NCBI RefSeq assembly: GCF_004193775.1
Contig: NC_041011.1
Location: forward strand, 8,645,656 to 8,709,655
DNA length: 64,000 nucleotides
Origin: Glycine soja
Lineage: Eukaryota; Streptophyta; Magnoliopsida; Fabales; Fabaceae
Direction: 5' to 3'
Shown here: positions 45,319-56,307 of the stretch, piece after piece
Layout of the letters: each line of letters opens with the position of its first letter
Numbering within the stretch: position 1 is the stretch's first letter
The notes under the pieces: model-generated
What the model was told of the DNA's origin: nothing
Seen by the model: only the letters and a program-made list of their open reading frames with translations
Database searches by the model: none
Made by a program: the position numbers and the translations under genes

Positions 45319-45783
45319 AAACCAAGTTGAAGCACTCCCTTTTTGTAATGTCTTGAACAAAATGTCCATGTGAGAAATTTGTGTTTTAACTTCAACCCTC
45401 TCTTTTAGAATGACCAATTTCTATATTAAGCTCTATAACTTGTAATAACCTTAGTTAGAAGTTTGAAACCACATTCTTGGGTGGAATCCCTCTTGTGAGG
45501 AGAAAAATATGTTCTTTATGCATAAAAATCACATACCCTACTTTTTGTAAAAACCAAAGCTATATGAAAAGAGTGAAATCTCATGGTGTAGTTGGTTTAG
45601 CAGATGCTAGGTTTGAAGTCCAGTGGGGAACTCACAAAGTTGTGAAATTCAATTATTGTTGGTGCAGTAATGAACTGATTGTGTTAGTGGATATCTATTT
45701 TGAAGGATGAGAACTGGACATAGCCTAAGGTTAGGGTGAACCGGTATATAAATATTTGTGCACTTTTCTTCTCTATCTCTTTC
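45319..45783 (+). other. Old copia LTR, second segment
   Basis: No ORF. GAACTGGACATAGCC, GGTGAACCGGTATATAAA and TTGTGCACTTTTC parallel the ACTGGACGTAGGC...CCGAACCAGTATAAATCGAG block before the LTR ends of the neighbouring copia element, so this is promoter/R-region of a related LTR. It sits between the copia element and the gypsy element and is cut at 45783. Confidence 0.5.
45779..45783. repeat. Target-site duplication CTTTC, left copy (right copy 63687-63691)
   Basis: CTTTC immediately precedes TGTCATACCC and immediately follows ...GCGACA at 63686. Confidence 0.9.
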
Positions 45784-45870
45784 TGTCATACCCTAATTTC
45801 GTCTGGGGACCATTGTTTGATGGCATGCAACCTTTGCTTGACCGCTTCGAGGTACTTGGCACCCATTGTT

Positions 45871-46105
45871 GCACAATACGTGAAGTTTCATAATGTGCCA
45901 GAAGTCAAAAGAGAGCATTGTTGCACGATCCGTAAAGTTCCGTAACATGGCGAAAATCAAAAGGAAGCATTGTTACACAATCTGTGAGGTTCCGTAACAT
46001 TCCAAAAGCCAAAAAAAGGGATGATTATGTAATCCATAAGGTTCCGTAACATTACAGAAGGAAAACAAGTATCGTTACGGAATTCGTAAAGTTCTGTAAC
46101 GTTAC
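45871..46105 (+). repeat. LTR sub-repeats, about 50-55 bp unit (5 copies)
   Basis: GCATTGTTGCACAATACGTG..GTT.CGTAACAT-like units recur five times, each ending with a TTCCGTAAC(A/G)TTAC-like word followed by an A-rich spacer. The same array is in the 3' LTR at about 62211-62445. It lies upstream of the TATA box, a position suited to an enhancer. Confidence 0.8.
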
Positions 46106-46242
46106 GAAAAAAGAATCAGCAAAAAATGGCAGGGGGTGTATTTAGTAAACAGGAGGGTGCAAATAGCAACCAGGCCCACTTGGGCCTTCCAGGAAGTTCC
46201 TCCAGAAGGCACCAAGGTGGTGCCTTCTCGAGGAAGCAACCT

Positions 46243-46280
46243 AGCTCGCCTGGGCGAGCTGAGCTCGCCTGGGCGCGCTA
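46243..46280. repeat. GC-rich inverted repeat near TATA, 1.5 copies
   Basis: AGCTCGCC-TG-GGCGAGCT (46243-46260) has perfect 8-bp arms and is followed by a second imperfect copy (GAGCTCGCCTGGGCGCGCTA). The 3' LTR has one copy with a perfect 18-bp palindrome (62572-62589). A further copy lies at 57938-57954 in the internal region. Confidence 0.8.
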
Positions 46281-46306
46281 GGTGGCAAGCTTCTCCCTCT
46301 TTTCCC

Positions 46307-46314
46307 TATAAATA
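46307..46314 (+). promoter_or_regulatory. TATA box of gypsy 5' LTR
   Basis: CCCTATAAATAGGGG, a strong plant TATA box, about 520 bp into the LTR and downstream of the sub-repeats and inverted repeat. The same sequence stands at 62617-62624 in the 3' LTR. Confidence 0.8.
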
Positions 46315-47399
46315 GGGGGAGGAGGGAAGAACAAAAATGTTCAACCCTCCTGGTATCTGAGGATCACTTGAAATTAGTGAAAAAAATCGATTCCGTGAAG
46401 AAAATCCAAGTCGAGGCGCTTCCGTAACTCGTCCGAGACATTTCCGTAAGCAAATCCGTGAAGATTTTCCGCCATCCTTCGTTCGTTCTTCGTTGTTCTT
46501 CGGTCTTCAACTGGTAAGTTCCCGAAATCAAACTTTTCAATTCATTCTATGTACCCTTGGTGGTCCCTTCTTGTTTCGCGTACTTTTATTTTCATTTCAT
46601 TTACTTTCCGTACCCCCTTTTGACGTGCTTTAGTCATTTATTTAAGTCATTTTCTCGCCTAATCAAAAAATAAAATAAATTTCCACCGATCATTTGAATT
46701 GTAACATCTGTTAATTTCTGTTAAAATGAAATCCGACCGTTCGGTCATGTCGTAACCACGTTGGAAACCAAAAAAAGGTAAAATAATAATATAATAATCA
46801 AAAAATATCTTTTAGTAAAATAAAACAAAAAAATCAATCGGACGTTTCTCTTTGGGATTTTTTTTCTTAAATGAATTGACTAATAACTAAAGTGAAACTA
46901 AGGCTAAAATCAACTCACAAAATCAAGCTTTGTTCGCAAAAATCACTGAAAAAACGTTTTAAGGTCCAACGCCTTAAACGGTCATCTTTCGTTTTATCGG
47001 TTAACATGGACCGTTCGAAAGCGTAAAATCAACACATCGCTACCTTTTGAAAGAACTACGTAGGTCTGATTTCCTCTTCGATGTAGGGTATGTAGGAGCA
47101 AGAGCCCCGCTTTTGTCGACCTCAAAAAGTAAAAAGAAATAAAAGTTTAGATACATGATTTCACACAATTCTAATCTAAGGCTGTTGTCCTTTGGGACAA
47201 ACGTGAGAGGTGCTAATACCTTCCTCAAACGTAAAGATAACTCCCGAATCTGGAATATTCTTCATGACCGGTTTCCTTTGGTTTTTCTAACGTTTTCCTT
47301 TCAATAAACGTTGGTGGCGACTCCGCGCATTTTCCTCCTATGAAAGACGCACTCGTGAGCCTCGCCTCGCTTGCCCGCAAAAGGGTAGGTTGCGACAGT

Positions 47400-47417
47400 T
47401 GGCGACTCCACTGGGGA
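47400..47417 (+). other. Gypsy primer binding site (tRNA-Arg type, tentative)
   Basis: TGGCGACTCCACTGGGGA begins two bases after the LTR end. Ogre elements are described as using a tRNA-Arg primer, and this sequence is of that kind. The assignment is from memory. Confidence 0.7.
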
Positions 47418-48112
47418 TTGTTTTTGTGAGTTAGGCCTATTTTAGGGAAGTGTGGAATTATGAAACTTTGTGCGTGCATTTTTCTTGAACTGTGTAAAAA
47501 TAATAAATGTTGTCTTTTCCACATTTTTACACCGCATTCTAAGCACGCATGAGTTTGAGTAAAAAGGGGCCCTATACCCGGGTTCATGGAAATCTAAGGA
47601 GTGGAGGTGGATCTATGGTCATGCTAGGTCTCCGACTTTCTTGATAATAGTGAAACCTCGTCTTGAACTTTCTCTCTTTATAATGTGTTGTCGCTGATAT
47701 TCCATACCGCCGCAATATTATTATCTTGAGTGATGATACCTCTAGAAAACAGCCATGTGAGATATGGATTGTTGGGAGTAGTTATTAGAGACCCCTAGAT
47801 ATTATCCTATAGGTCCCCAAATAGGGGCATGGAGCAAGCACGCTATGTACCATTTGTTCTCATGCGTTCTTCTGCGAATAGCACATAAATTATAGTTTTG
47901 CTTTATATCTAGTGATATCTTGTCTCTTTAAAGTAACGCGTCACTTTTTAATGCATATGTTGGGGTGCCGCAATGCCTAGAGCATAGTATTAAAAAGATG
48001 GATCTTTTTCGGTCTCGTATATGTAAATTACCACTTGTTTTTCTTCTTTTCGTTTCATGCATGTACATTGCATCATTCATATCAGAGCCTTGATTCACCC
48101 ATTTTTAGGTAA
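47418..48112 (+). other. Gypsy untranslated leader
   Basis: About 700 bp between the primer site and the first ORF. Short upstream ATGs are present but no protein is recognised. Confidence 0.6.
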
Positions 48113-49950
48113 ATGATGGGGACAAATCAAATCGGAAAAAGATTCTATCAAGTCAAGATTAAGGGCAGTTGATGGGTCAACTCCACCGGTAAGCTTTTCG
48201 CAAAGCTTACGGTAAAATCTGGGACCTAGCCATGGTAGAAGTCTCCACAGAGGCCATTGCCTCCCTCGCCTAGTATTATGATTAGTCGTTGAGATGCTTT
48301 ACCTTTGGGGACTTCCAACTGTCACCCATGGTGGAAGAATTTGAAGAGATCCTAGGATGTCCTCTGGGGGGAAGGAGACCATACCTCTTCTCAGGGTTCT
48401 ATCCCTCATTAGTTAGAATTTCGAAGATAGTCCAAATCTCGGCGCAGGAATTAGACCATGGAAAGAAAGTCAAAAATGGGGTGGTTGGAATACCGAGAAA
48501 ATGTTTGGAGGCAAAAGCAAGAATCTTGGCAGGTAGAGGCGAATGGGCCCCGTTCATAGACATTCTCGCACTGTTGATCTTCGGAGGAGTCCTCTTTCCT
48601 AATGTGGATGGGTTGGTGGATCTAGCAGCGATCGACGCTTTTCTCGCCTATCATGACCACAAGGAAAGCCTGGTTGTCGCTATGCTAGCCGACCTATATG
48701 ACACCTTCGACTGAAGATGTGAGAAGAGCAGTACGAGGATTGTTTTCTATACTCCAACTCTTTATGTATGGTTGGTTTCGCACCTTTTTCGCCAAGATGT
48801 GAGGCATGCTTGCCCGCTACAAAGCCACCATTCATGCACAGAGAAAGGAGGGGCAAATTGGGACCGACTCTTAGCAAACAAAGAAGGAGCGTCTGTCAAC
48901 TAGTTCCCTCGATGGAAAGAAGGAAGAACCGGGGTTCTTATTTTGTGCAGAGGATTTCCGAATGTTCCCTTGATGGGGACAAGGGGTTGCATCAGTTACA
49001 ATCCCGTTCTTGCTATAAGGCAACTTGGCTACCCTATGAGAGGGGCACCGCTAAAGGAAGAGCTCGCGCTTGTCATTTCACGAGGTTTTAATAAGACCAA
49101 CATGGAGACACTTCAGAAGGTCCGCAAGGCATGGGAGGTGGTGCAAAAGAAGGACAAAGAACTCAAGGGCAGTAACAATGGACCCATCGGTGGCTATCGA
49201 AGGTGGTTGAAAGCCCATGTGCAAGGTTTGGATTGGCTCCGGAAATTGAGAACCACTAAAAGGGAGGAAGTTGAGGCACTGGAGGAAGACGAAGAGGTGC
49301 AAGCCCTTAGGGCAGAACTCGAGCAAGCCCAAACAGTCAAAGAAAGGTTCAAATCAGTAGCTCTTAAAATCCGAAAGGAGAATGCCGAACTAAGAGATAT
49401 AAATATAGTTACCACCAAGGCCTTGGATCAAGAGACCAAGAGGGCTCGTAGGGAAGAGCACGACCAGAACAAGTTCTAAGGGGCTCTGTGGGGCAGCAAC
49501 AGCGAGCTTAAGCTCCGGAGAGAGGAAAGAGACCAATCACGAGTACATAGCATGGTCTTAAAGGAGGAGTTAGCTGCTTGCTCAATATCCAAGAAGAGTT
49601 TGGCCCAACACTTAGAAGTCACGGAGCAAAGCATGCTAGCTATAATAGGGCAGTACAAAGAAGAGTTAAACCAGTCTTTGACCCATGAGCAAAAGCTAGT
49701 AGAGGACTTCGCACAAGCATATGCCGAGAAGGAAGCAAGAGGGAGGGTGATTGATGCATTGCATCAAGAAGCGACCATGTGGATGGATAGGTTCGCCTTT
49801 ACCTTAAATGGAAGTCAAGATCTCCAGCGACTACTAGCCAAAGTAAGGGCCATGGCCGAAGTGTGTTTAGCCCCAGAGGAAATTCACGGGCTAATCAATT
49901 ACTGTCAACACATGATAGATTTAATGGCCCATATAATTAGAAACCGTTAG
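48113..49950 (+). pseudogene. Ogre ORF1 (DUF7745-like and coiled coil)
   Basis: An ORF ahead of gag, the hallmark of Ogre elements. One frame from about 48232 (MVEVSTEAIASLA) to TAG at 49950 reads the N-terminal globular region (LRCFTFGDFQLSPMVEEFEE, ILGCPLGGRRPYLF, LALLIFGGVLFPNVDGLVDL), then VSHLFRQDVRHACPL and FPNVPLMGTRGCISYNPVLA, then a long charged coiled coil (ELEQAQTVKERFKSVALKIR and on) and an LAKVRAMAEVCLAPEEI tail. In-frame stops: TAG 48271, TAG 48283, TGA 48712, TAG 48901, TAA 49477. The start codon may lie at 48113 or 48116 in another frame, which would imply a frameshift before 48232. The function of ORF1 is not established; the domain resembles plant mobile-domain proteins. Confidence 0.8.
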
Positions 49951-50107
49951 GTTCTGTTGTAACACTTTTGTAAAATCTTGGCTAGATGAAAGTTTTTGTT
50001 CCTTTTTATAAAAAAATAAGTTCTGAAACTCATCGCGTTGTCTAAAAAGGCCTTGAGGTGGATCTAAGTACTCTGATCATTCATTAGCATATTCATGATT
50101 TGGTGGC

Positions 50108-52369
50108 ATGCTCACCACTGTTTGTTTCTTTAGGAAACTCACCACAACTAAAAAAGCGCAAAGGCACCCCTATAACACCCGATCCAAAAGTAAGATGGAT
50201 AATGAAGAGGGAATGCAAGAACAGATGAAGGCCGACATGTCGGCTTTAAAAGATCAGATGGCTTTTATCACGAAAGCCATGCTAAAAATTCAAAAATTAA
50301 TAGAAGACAATGCTACGGCGGCCGCTTCCAATACAGCTAGGGAAGCGGAACCGGTGCTACAACCCGCAATGAACTTGGGCCGGGACGGAAGCGCGACGGG
50401 CTTCAATCGGAGGTATTGTCCTCAAGCCTACCCTTATGGTTTGCCTCCAGACTTCACTCCCCGTATCGCTCCAGACGATTTGAGCCAAGCCCCTACCTTC
50501 GAGGGGCAACTCCTTCTTCATGCCGACTATCCTCTGCAGGAAGATGATGAAGGAGATGCCCATTTAGGCCCTCTACTTCCCCCAAGGGAACCGGCTCCCC
50601 ATGAGTTGCCCCAACCAAACATAATCCGCCATGCCCCGTCTCAATCCGTCCCCGTTAAGGAACTCGTTCCCATTTCAAAAGACAAGGGAAAGATCGATCT
50701 GCTTGAAGAGAGGTTGAGAGCGGTGGAAGGCCTCGGCAACTATCCTTTCTCGGATTTAGCCGATTTGTGTCTGGTACCTGACATCATCATTCCTCCCAAG
50801 TTTAAGGTACTAGATTTCGATAAATACAAAGGGACGACGTGTCCAAAGAGTCATCTTCGGATGTATTGCCGAAGGATGGGAGCATATTCCATGGATGAAA
50901 AGCTGTTAATGCACTTCTTTCAAGACAGCTTAGCCGGAGCAGCAGTGGCGTGGTACACAAATCTGGAAGCCTCTCAGGTCCGGTCGTGGAAAGACTTGGC
51001 AACGACTTTCATTAGGCAGTACCAATACAACACAGATATGGCTCCCGATCAGAACCAACTTCAGAGCATAAGCAAATGGGAACATGAGTCCATCAAGGAA
51101 TGCGCTCAAAGGTGGAGAGACCTAGCAGCCCAAGTCATCCCACCCATGACTGAGAGGGAAATGATCACGATCATGGTAGATACGCTGCCTACGTTCTACT
51201 ACGAGAAGATGATAGGATATATGCCGGCCAACTTTGTAGACCTCGTCTTCGCTGGAGAAAAAATCGAGTCCGGACTGAGGAAAGGCAAGTTTGAATACGC
51301 CTCCAACGCTAGCCCCAACAACAATAGAAGAGCCCCAGTGGTGGGCACACGGAAAAAGGAAGGGGATATCCACGCGGTCACCACCGCCCCAACGTGGATG
51401 AAAACGCCCCAAAATGCTCAAAACTCATACCAACACAACCACCCGAACTTTTCGATCCGAGCCGGAAGTTCCCTCCCAGCTCAAGTAGAAGGGCCTACCA
51501 CAACAGAAAAAATGCCTGCACAACATGCGGCTCCAGCCACACCCCGGCCAGCCAATAATACGACTCCTGGCACGAGCTATGACAATCCACGACGCCCCCC
51601 GAGAGACCAGTTCTCTCCTATTCCCATGGCGTATTCCGAGTTATGGCCCTCATTATTGGAAAACCATTTGGTGGTGGCCATACCCGGAAAAGTCTTCCAG
51701 TCACCATACCCCAAGTGGTATAACTCAAATGCCACGTGCGCATACCATAGTGGAGCCCCCGGACACAACATTGATTCTTGCGTGCCATTCAAGTATAAGG
51801 TGCAACACCTAATAAATTCCGGCTGGCTATCATTTCAAGAAGAGGGCCCCAACGTTAAGACCAATCCACTAGCCAGTCATGGAGGAGCTAGCGTAAACGC
51901 CATCGAAAAGGATAGGCCGTCAGGGTCAAAGAGATTAAAAGATGTGGCTACATCCAGAAGATTCATCTACCAGTCGCTGCAAGCAGCATGCATGGTCTCT
52001 CGTGGCGGAGACAAAAGTGACGAATGTCTGTTTCATCTCGGGGAATTACACGACATGGAAACCTACCCTGCGGTGGAAGAGCTACTTCAACGGCTCATGG
52101 ACTGGGGGCAGCTTGAAGTGTCCGAGGGAGGTAGGGAAGAACCGCAGATTTGCACGCAATCGGCAGAAAGGAAGGCTCCCCCAACCCCCAAAGCCCTAGT
52201 AATATGTTTCACTAGGAATATGACCAGCCCCAGGTCCGAGTATCCCCCGACAGTGCCCAAGCCGACGCCATTTTCCTATCAAAGCAATAAGGCCGTCCCA
52301 TGGAAATATACCCCTCCCGCTTTTGGAGAAGGGGCTGCAACTGAGGTTGCTCCTTGTCGGCCAAGGTGA
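50108..52369 (+). CDS. Ogre gag polyprotein
   Basis: Longest intact frame in the window, 753 codons. The biological start is probably ATG 50195 (MDNEEGMQEQMKADMSALKD), since the preceding part is common leader-like sequence. Next come a coiled region (ALKDQMAFITKAMLKIQKLI), a Pro-rich linker, the gag core at residues about 235-390 (FDKYKGTTCPKSHLRMYCRR, DSLAGAAVAWYTNLEASQVR, MTEREMITIMVDTLPTFYYE), and a knuckle-like CAYHSGAPGHNIDSC near residue 544, then basic/proline-rich sequence. It should form the capsid-like particle and bind element RNA. Gag and protease are normally one frame; here the frame ends at 52367 and protease continues in another frame from about 52354, so a one-base indel has separated them. 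Confidence 0.9.
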   Translation: MLTTVCFFRKLTTTKKAQRHPYNTRSKSKMDNEEGMQEQMKADMSALKDQMAFITKAMLKIQKLIEDNATAAASNTAREAEPVLQPAMNLGRDGSATGFNRRYCPQAYPYGLPPDFTPRIAPDDLSQAPTFEGQLLLHADYPLQEDDEGDAHLGPLLPPREPAPHELPQPNIIRHAPSQSVPVKELVPISKDKGKIDLLEERLRAVEGLGNYPFSDLADLCLVPDIIIPPKFKVLDFDKYKGTTCPKSHLRMYCRRMGAYSMDEKLLMHFFQDSLAGAAVAWYTNLEASQVRSWKDLATTFIRQYQYNTDMAPDQNQLQSISKWEHESIKECAQRWRDLAAQVIPPMTEREMITIMVDTLPTFYYEKMIGYMPANFVDLVFAGEKIESGLRKGKFEYASNASPNNNRRAPVVGTRKKEGDIHAVTTAPTWMKTPQNAQNSYQHNHPNFSIRAGSSLPAQVEGPTTTEKMPAQHAAPATPRPANNTTPGTSYDNPRRPPRDQFSPIPMAYSELWPSLLENHLVVAIPGKVFQSPYPKWYNSNATCAYHSGAPGHNIDSCVPFKYKVQHLINSGWLSFQEEGPNVKTNPLASHGGASVNAIEKDRPSGSKRLKDVATSRRFIYQSLQAACMVSRGGDKSDECLFHLGELHDMETYPAVEELLQRLMDWGQLEVSEGGREEPQICTQSAERKAPPTPKALVICFTRNMTSPRSEYPPTVPKPTPFSYQSNKAVPWKYTPPAFGEGAATEVAPCRPR

Positions 52370-53656
52370 CCAACATTACCGGCCTTAGTGGCGTAACCCT
52401 TAGTGGCCGGGTGTTCGCTCCCCCTCACTCGGCGGAATTGCCCTCCAAGGGGAAAGCACCCATGACCCAAGAGTCCGCAAGCGCGGCCACCCCCTCAAAA
52501 GAAGTGGATCCCCTGGTAGTAAAGGGAGCTGAAAAGAAAGAAGGTCTCCAAGGAAAGGCGGTGACCTTGGAAGAGGCTCATGAGTTCCTTTGTCTCATCC
52601 AACAAAGTGAGTTTAAAGTAGTTGAGCAATTGAATAAAACTCCAGCAAGGATCTCCTTGCTCGAACTGCTCATAAGCTTCGAGCCTCATCGTGCACTATT
52701 GGTAAAGGTCCTCAACGAAGCCCACGTAGCACACAACATCTCAGTCGAGGGTTTTGAAGGCATTGTTAATCACATAACTACTAATAACTATCTCGCGTTT
52801 GTGGAAGAAGAGATTCCAGTTGAGGGGAGAGGGCACAACAAAGCTCTACATGTGTCTGTCAGATGCATGGACCATGTCGTCGCTAAGGTACTCATCGATA
52901 ATGGTTCAAGTTTAAATGTGATGCCAAAGACCACCTTGGAGAAACTTCCTTTTAATGCGTCACGTCTAAAACCAAGTTCGATGGTAGTATGAGCTTTCGA
53001 CGGTAGTCGGCGGGAGGTGATGGGGGAAATTGACATCCCCATTCAGATAGGCCCCCACACTTGCAATGTGGTTTTCCAAGTGATGGACATAAATCCCGCC
53101 TACAGCTGCCTTTTGGTGGACTCTTGGTGATAGTGTCGGGCGAAGAGGATATGTTGGTAAGCTGCCCCTCCTCGGCACCATATGTAGAGGCACCGGAGGA
53201 ATCATTGGAAACAGCTTTCCAATCCTTCGAGGTGGTAAGTTGTGCCTCTGTGGAAACAAGTCCATTGCTACCTTGTTTCTCTAATGCAGCCCTGATGGTG
53301 GCGTGGGTAATGCTCAGGCACGGTTATGAGCCTGGAATGGGTCTTAGCAAGGATAGCCACGGGAATGCCGATGTGATTGACATTAGGGGTAACCCGCACA
53401 AATATGGGTTGGGGTATGAGCCCGGGAAACCTGGAAGAAGGAATGCACCGTCAAGACTCCGGGCAGATAGGGCATGGCCCGGTCATGTTAGCTAGTGTTT
53501 CACAAGTGCCGGGATAATGTTCGAGGAAGAGGTGGCGGCAATAAGAGAAGAGGCTCCACAAGATCCGCTGAGTTTCGTGCGACCGTGCCATCCCAATTTC
53601 CAACTGGGGAACTGGCACGTGACGAGCCAGTCGGAAGTCTATACCGCTGATTCAAT
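52354..53656 (+). pseudogene. Ogre protease and G-patch region
   Basis: Starts in frame at about 52354 (VTNITGLSGVTLSGRVFAP). The protease core holds VAKVLIDNGSSLNVMPKTTL, with catalytic Asp at 52897 in an unusual D-N-G-S setting, then AFDGSRREVMGEIDIPIQIG and VMDINPAYSCLL. A TGA at 52990 interrupts it, and a shift near 53100 loses the usual WIHxAGAV part. The next frame (53061-53495 and, after a TAG, to 53656) contains a G-patch: MLRHGYEPGMGLSKDSHGNA and YGLGYEPGKPG, and ends with HPNFQLGNWHVTSQSEVYTA. The order protease, G-patch and then an intron agrees with Ogre elements. Not translatable as it stands. Confidence 0.85.
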
Positions 53657-53802
53657 GTAATTGGAGGCTATAGATTCCTTTCTCTTTTTTTTGTGAAACC
53701 TACCTTATTAAATAACAAAGAGATCTTGTTTCATCTGTTCTTGCGATTCCACCTTTTCTCATATCATTTTGCATGTTTTTGTTTTTGTCTTGAATGGTAT
53801 AG
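53657..53802 (+). other. Ogre intron (146 bp)
   Basis: GCTGATTCAAT/GTAATTGGAG at the 5' side and TGAATGGTATAG/ATGTGAGGATC at the 3' side, with a T-rich stretch before the acceptor. Removing the segment joins ...GCTGATTCAAT to ATGTGAGGATC and keeps the frame (53646 frame onto 53804 frame). It lies between the G-patch and RT regions, where Ogre elements have a known intron. Splicing itself is inferred. Confidence 0.8.
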
Positions 53803-56307
53803 ATGTGAGGATCAATCCTTTAAGGATCCTAACAACGAGGGTTTGATAATTGATTTTGACCGAGAAGTAAGTTAAACAATAAACAAAGAAGAGGAAGAGG
53901 ACATCCTTTCACCAGAGTTGGAGAGATTGATCGCTCAGGAAGAACGCGAAATGAAGCCTCACCAAGAGGAAACCGAACTGATAGACTTAGAGACCGGAGA
54001 GGGAAAGAAAGAAGTGAAAGTAGGAATCGGTATGACCGCACATATCCGCCAAGGTTTGGTAACCCTTCTTGAAGAATATCAAGACATCTTCGCATGGTCA
54101 TACCAAGACATGCCAGGTCTGGACCTCGACATTGTGCAACATAGGTTCCCATTGAATCCTGGGTCTTCCCCGGTTAAGCAAAAATTATGAAGGATGAGAC
54201 CCGAAATGTCTTTGAAAATTAAAGAAGAAGTGAGAAAGCAGTTCGATGTGGGTTTCTTGGCTGTGGCTCGATACCCGGAGTGGGTAGCCAACATTTTCCC
54301 TGTCCCAAAAAAAGATGGCAAAGTGCGAATGTGCGTAGACTATCGGGATTTAAACCGAACCAATCCTAAAGACAATTTTCCCTTACCACACATTGATATA
54401 CTAGTAGATAATACAGCTAAGTTCGCCCTTTTCTCATTTATGGATGGTTTCTCAGGGTATAACCAGATAAAAATGTCACCCGAAGATGTGGAGAAGACCA
54501 CTTTCGTCACCCTATGGGGAACATTCTGTTACAAAGTGATGGCCTTCGGGCTAAAAAATGCTGGGGCAACCTACCAACGTGCCATGGTAGCTTTATTCCA
54601 CGACATGATGCATAAAGAGATAGAAGTCTATGTAGATGACATGATTTCCAAATCTCGGACTGAGGAAGAACACCTCATCAATCTGCGTAAGTTGTTTGGA
54701 AGGCTGCGAAAATACCAACTGAAACTAAACCCCGCCAAGTGCACCTTCGGGGTAAAGTCGGGAAAGTTGTTGGGTTTTATCGTGAGCTAGAAAGGGATAG
54801 AGATAGATCCCGAGAAAGTGAAGGCCATTCTTGAAATGCCAGAGCCACGCACGGAGAAGCAGGTTCGAGGTTTCCTGGGCAGGTTGAATTACATCGCGAG
54901 ATTTATCTCACAACTCACCCCTACCTGCGAGCCCATCTTCAAACTATTGCGAAAAAACCAGACGGTCCTGTGGAATAGCGACTGCTAAGAGGCCTTCAAA
55001 AAAATCAAACAGAACCTCACGAATCCCCCGGTGCTCATGCCACCTGTAACAGGAAGACCTCTTTTCCTGTACATGACTGTGTTAGACGAGTCTATGGAGT
55101 GCGTGTTGGGTCAGCACGATGACTCTGGGAAGAAGGAACAAGCCATTTACTATTTAAGCAAGAAGTTTACCGCCTGTGAGATGAATTACTCAATGTTGGA
55201 AAGGATGTGCTGCGCCTTGGTATGGGCGTCACATCGTCTTAGGCAGTACATGCTCAGTCATACCACTTGGCTTATTTCCAAAATGGATCCTGTGAAATAC
55301 ATCTTTTTGAAACCGGCCCTCACGGGACGAATCGCTAGGTGACAGGTACTACTATCTGAATTCAATATTGTGTATGTCACCCAAAAGGCGATAAAGGGAA
55401 GCGCTTTGGCAGATTATTTGGCCCAACAACCCCTCCAAGATTATCGATTGATGCACCCTGAGTTCCCGGATGAAGACATCATGGTCCTATTCGAAGAGAA
55501 GCGGACGCACGAGGATATAGACAAATGGATTGTTTGTTTCGATGGGGCATCTAATGCTTTGGGCCATGGAGTAGGGGCAGTCCTTGTATCCCCAGATGAT
55601 CAATGTATCCCTTTCACGGCTAGGCTGGGTTTCAATTGTACCAACAATATGGCCGAATATGAAGCATGCGCCCTTGGGATTCAAGTTGCCATTGATTTTG
55701 ACGTAAAGCTACTCAAAGTGTATGGAGACTCGGCTTTGGTAATACGTCAGTTGAGAGGAGAATGGGAAACTAGGGATCAAAAATTGATACTCTATCAAAC
55801 TTATATCTTGAAGTTAGCCGAATTCTTTGACGACATTTCTTTCCACCACATACCTCGGGAAGAGAACCAAATAGTCGATGCATTGGTCACCTTGGCATCC
55901 ATGTTTCAACTTGCCCCACACGGGGATCTGCCGTACATTGAATTCAGATCTCGGGGCAAGCCGGCACATTGTTGTGCGATAAAAGAAGAGCGATATGGGA
56001 AACCGTGGTATTTCGACATCAAACAGTATGTCGAGAACAAAGAATATCCACCAGGGATTTCCGACAATGACAAAAGAACGTTAAGGAGATTGGCTACTGG
56101 TTTCTATGTGAGTGGTACCGTCCTGTACAAACGAAACCATGACATGACCCTCCTGCGATGCGTAGATGCCAAAGAGGCGAACTACATGATTGAGGAAGTC
56201 CATGAGGGTTCATTTGGGACACATGCCAATGGGCATGCTATGGCCAGGAAGATCCTTAGAGCAGGTTATTACTGGCTCACTATGGAAAGCGATTGCTACA
56301 CCATGTA
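53803..56307 (+). pseudogene. Ogre reverse transcriptase and RNase H
   Basis: One frame (frame 2 relative to position 1) runs 53804 to 56307 with stops at 53873, 54188, 54788, 54986 and 55340. It reads a leader (CEDQSFKDPNNEGLIIDFDR), then RT with EEYQDIFAWSYQDMPGLDLD, EWVANIFPVPKKDGKVRMCV, DYRDLNRTNPKDNFPLPHID, FMDGFSGYNQIKM, FCYKVMAFGLKNAGATYQRA and the intact catalytic YVDD (54629-54640). After a connection part (VLDESMECVLGQHD, SKKFTACEMNYSMLERMC), which is a first RNase H-like domain, comes a second one: FDGASNALGHGVGAVLVSPD, NNMAEYEACALG, VYGDSALVIRQL and IPREENQIVDALVTLASMF. Two RNase H-like parts are a Tat-clade trait. Then begins the integrase zinc-binding region (GSFGTHANGHAMARKI). 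A one-base loss near 56300 breaks the frame into integrase. Confidence 0.9.

Larger units (their letters stand above)
45784..47397 (+). repeat. Gypsy 5' LTR (1614 bp)
   Basis: Contains a block of degenerate tandem sub-repeats (45871-46105), a GC-rich inverted repeat, a TATA box at 46307 and a long AT-rich R/U5 part. The end TTGGTGGCGACTCC at about 47310 echoes the primer site region. It is about 50 bp longer than the 3' LTR, partly because an 18-bp inverted-repeat motif is duplicated at 46243-46280. Confidence 0.95.

Noticed and set aside
45316..45320. GCAAA as the right-hand target duplication of the copia element
   Set aside because: Does not match the left flank GAACC; ending the LTR three bases later gives AAACC, a better though imperfect match.
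45580..45640. tRNA-like words (GTGTAGTTGGTTTAG ... GGTTTGAAGTCC)
   Set aside because: The A-box-like and B-box-like words are too close together and no cloverleaf with an acceptor stem can be drawn; better explained as old LTR sequence.
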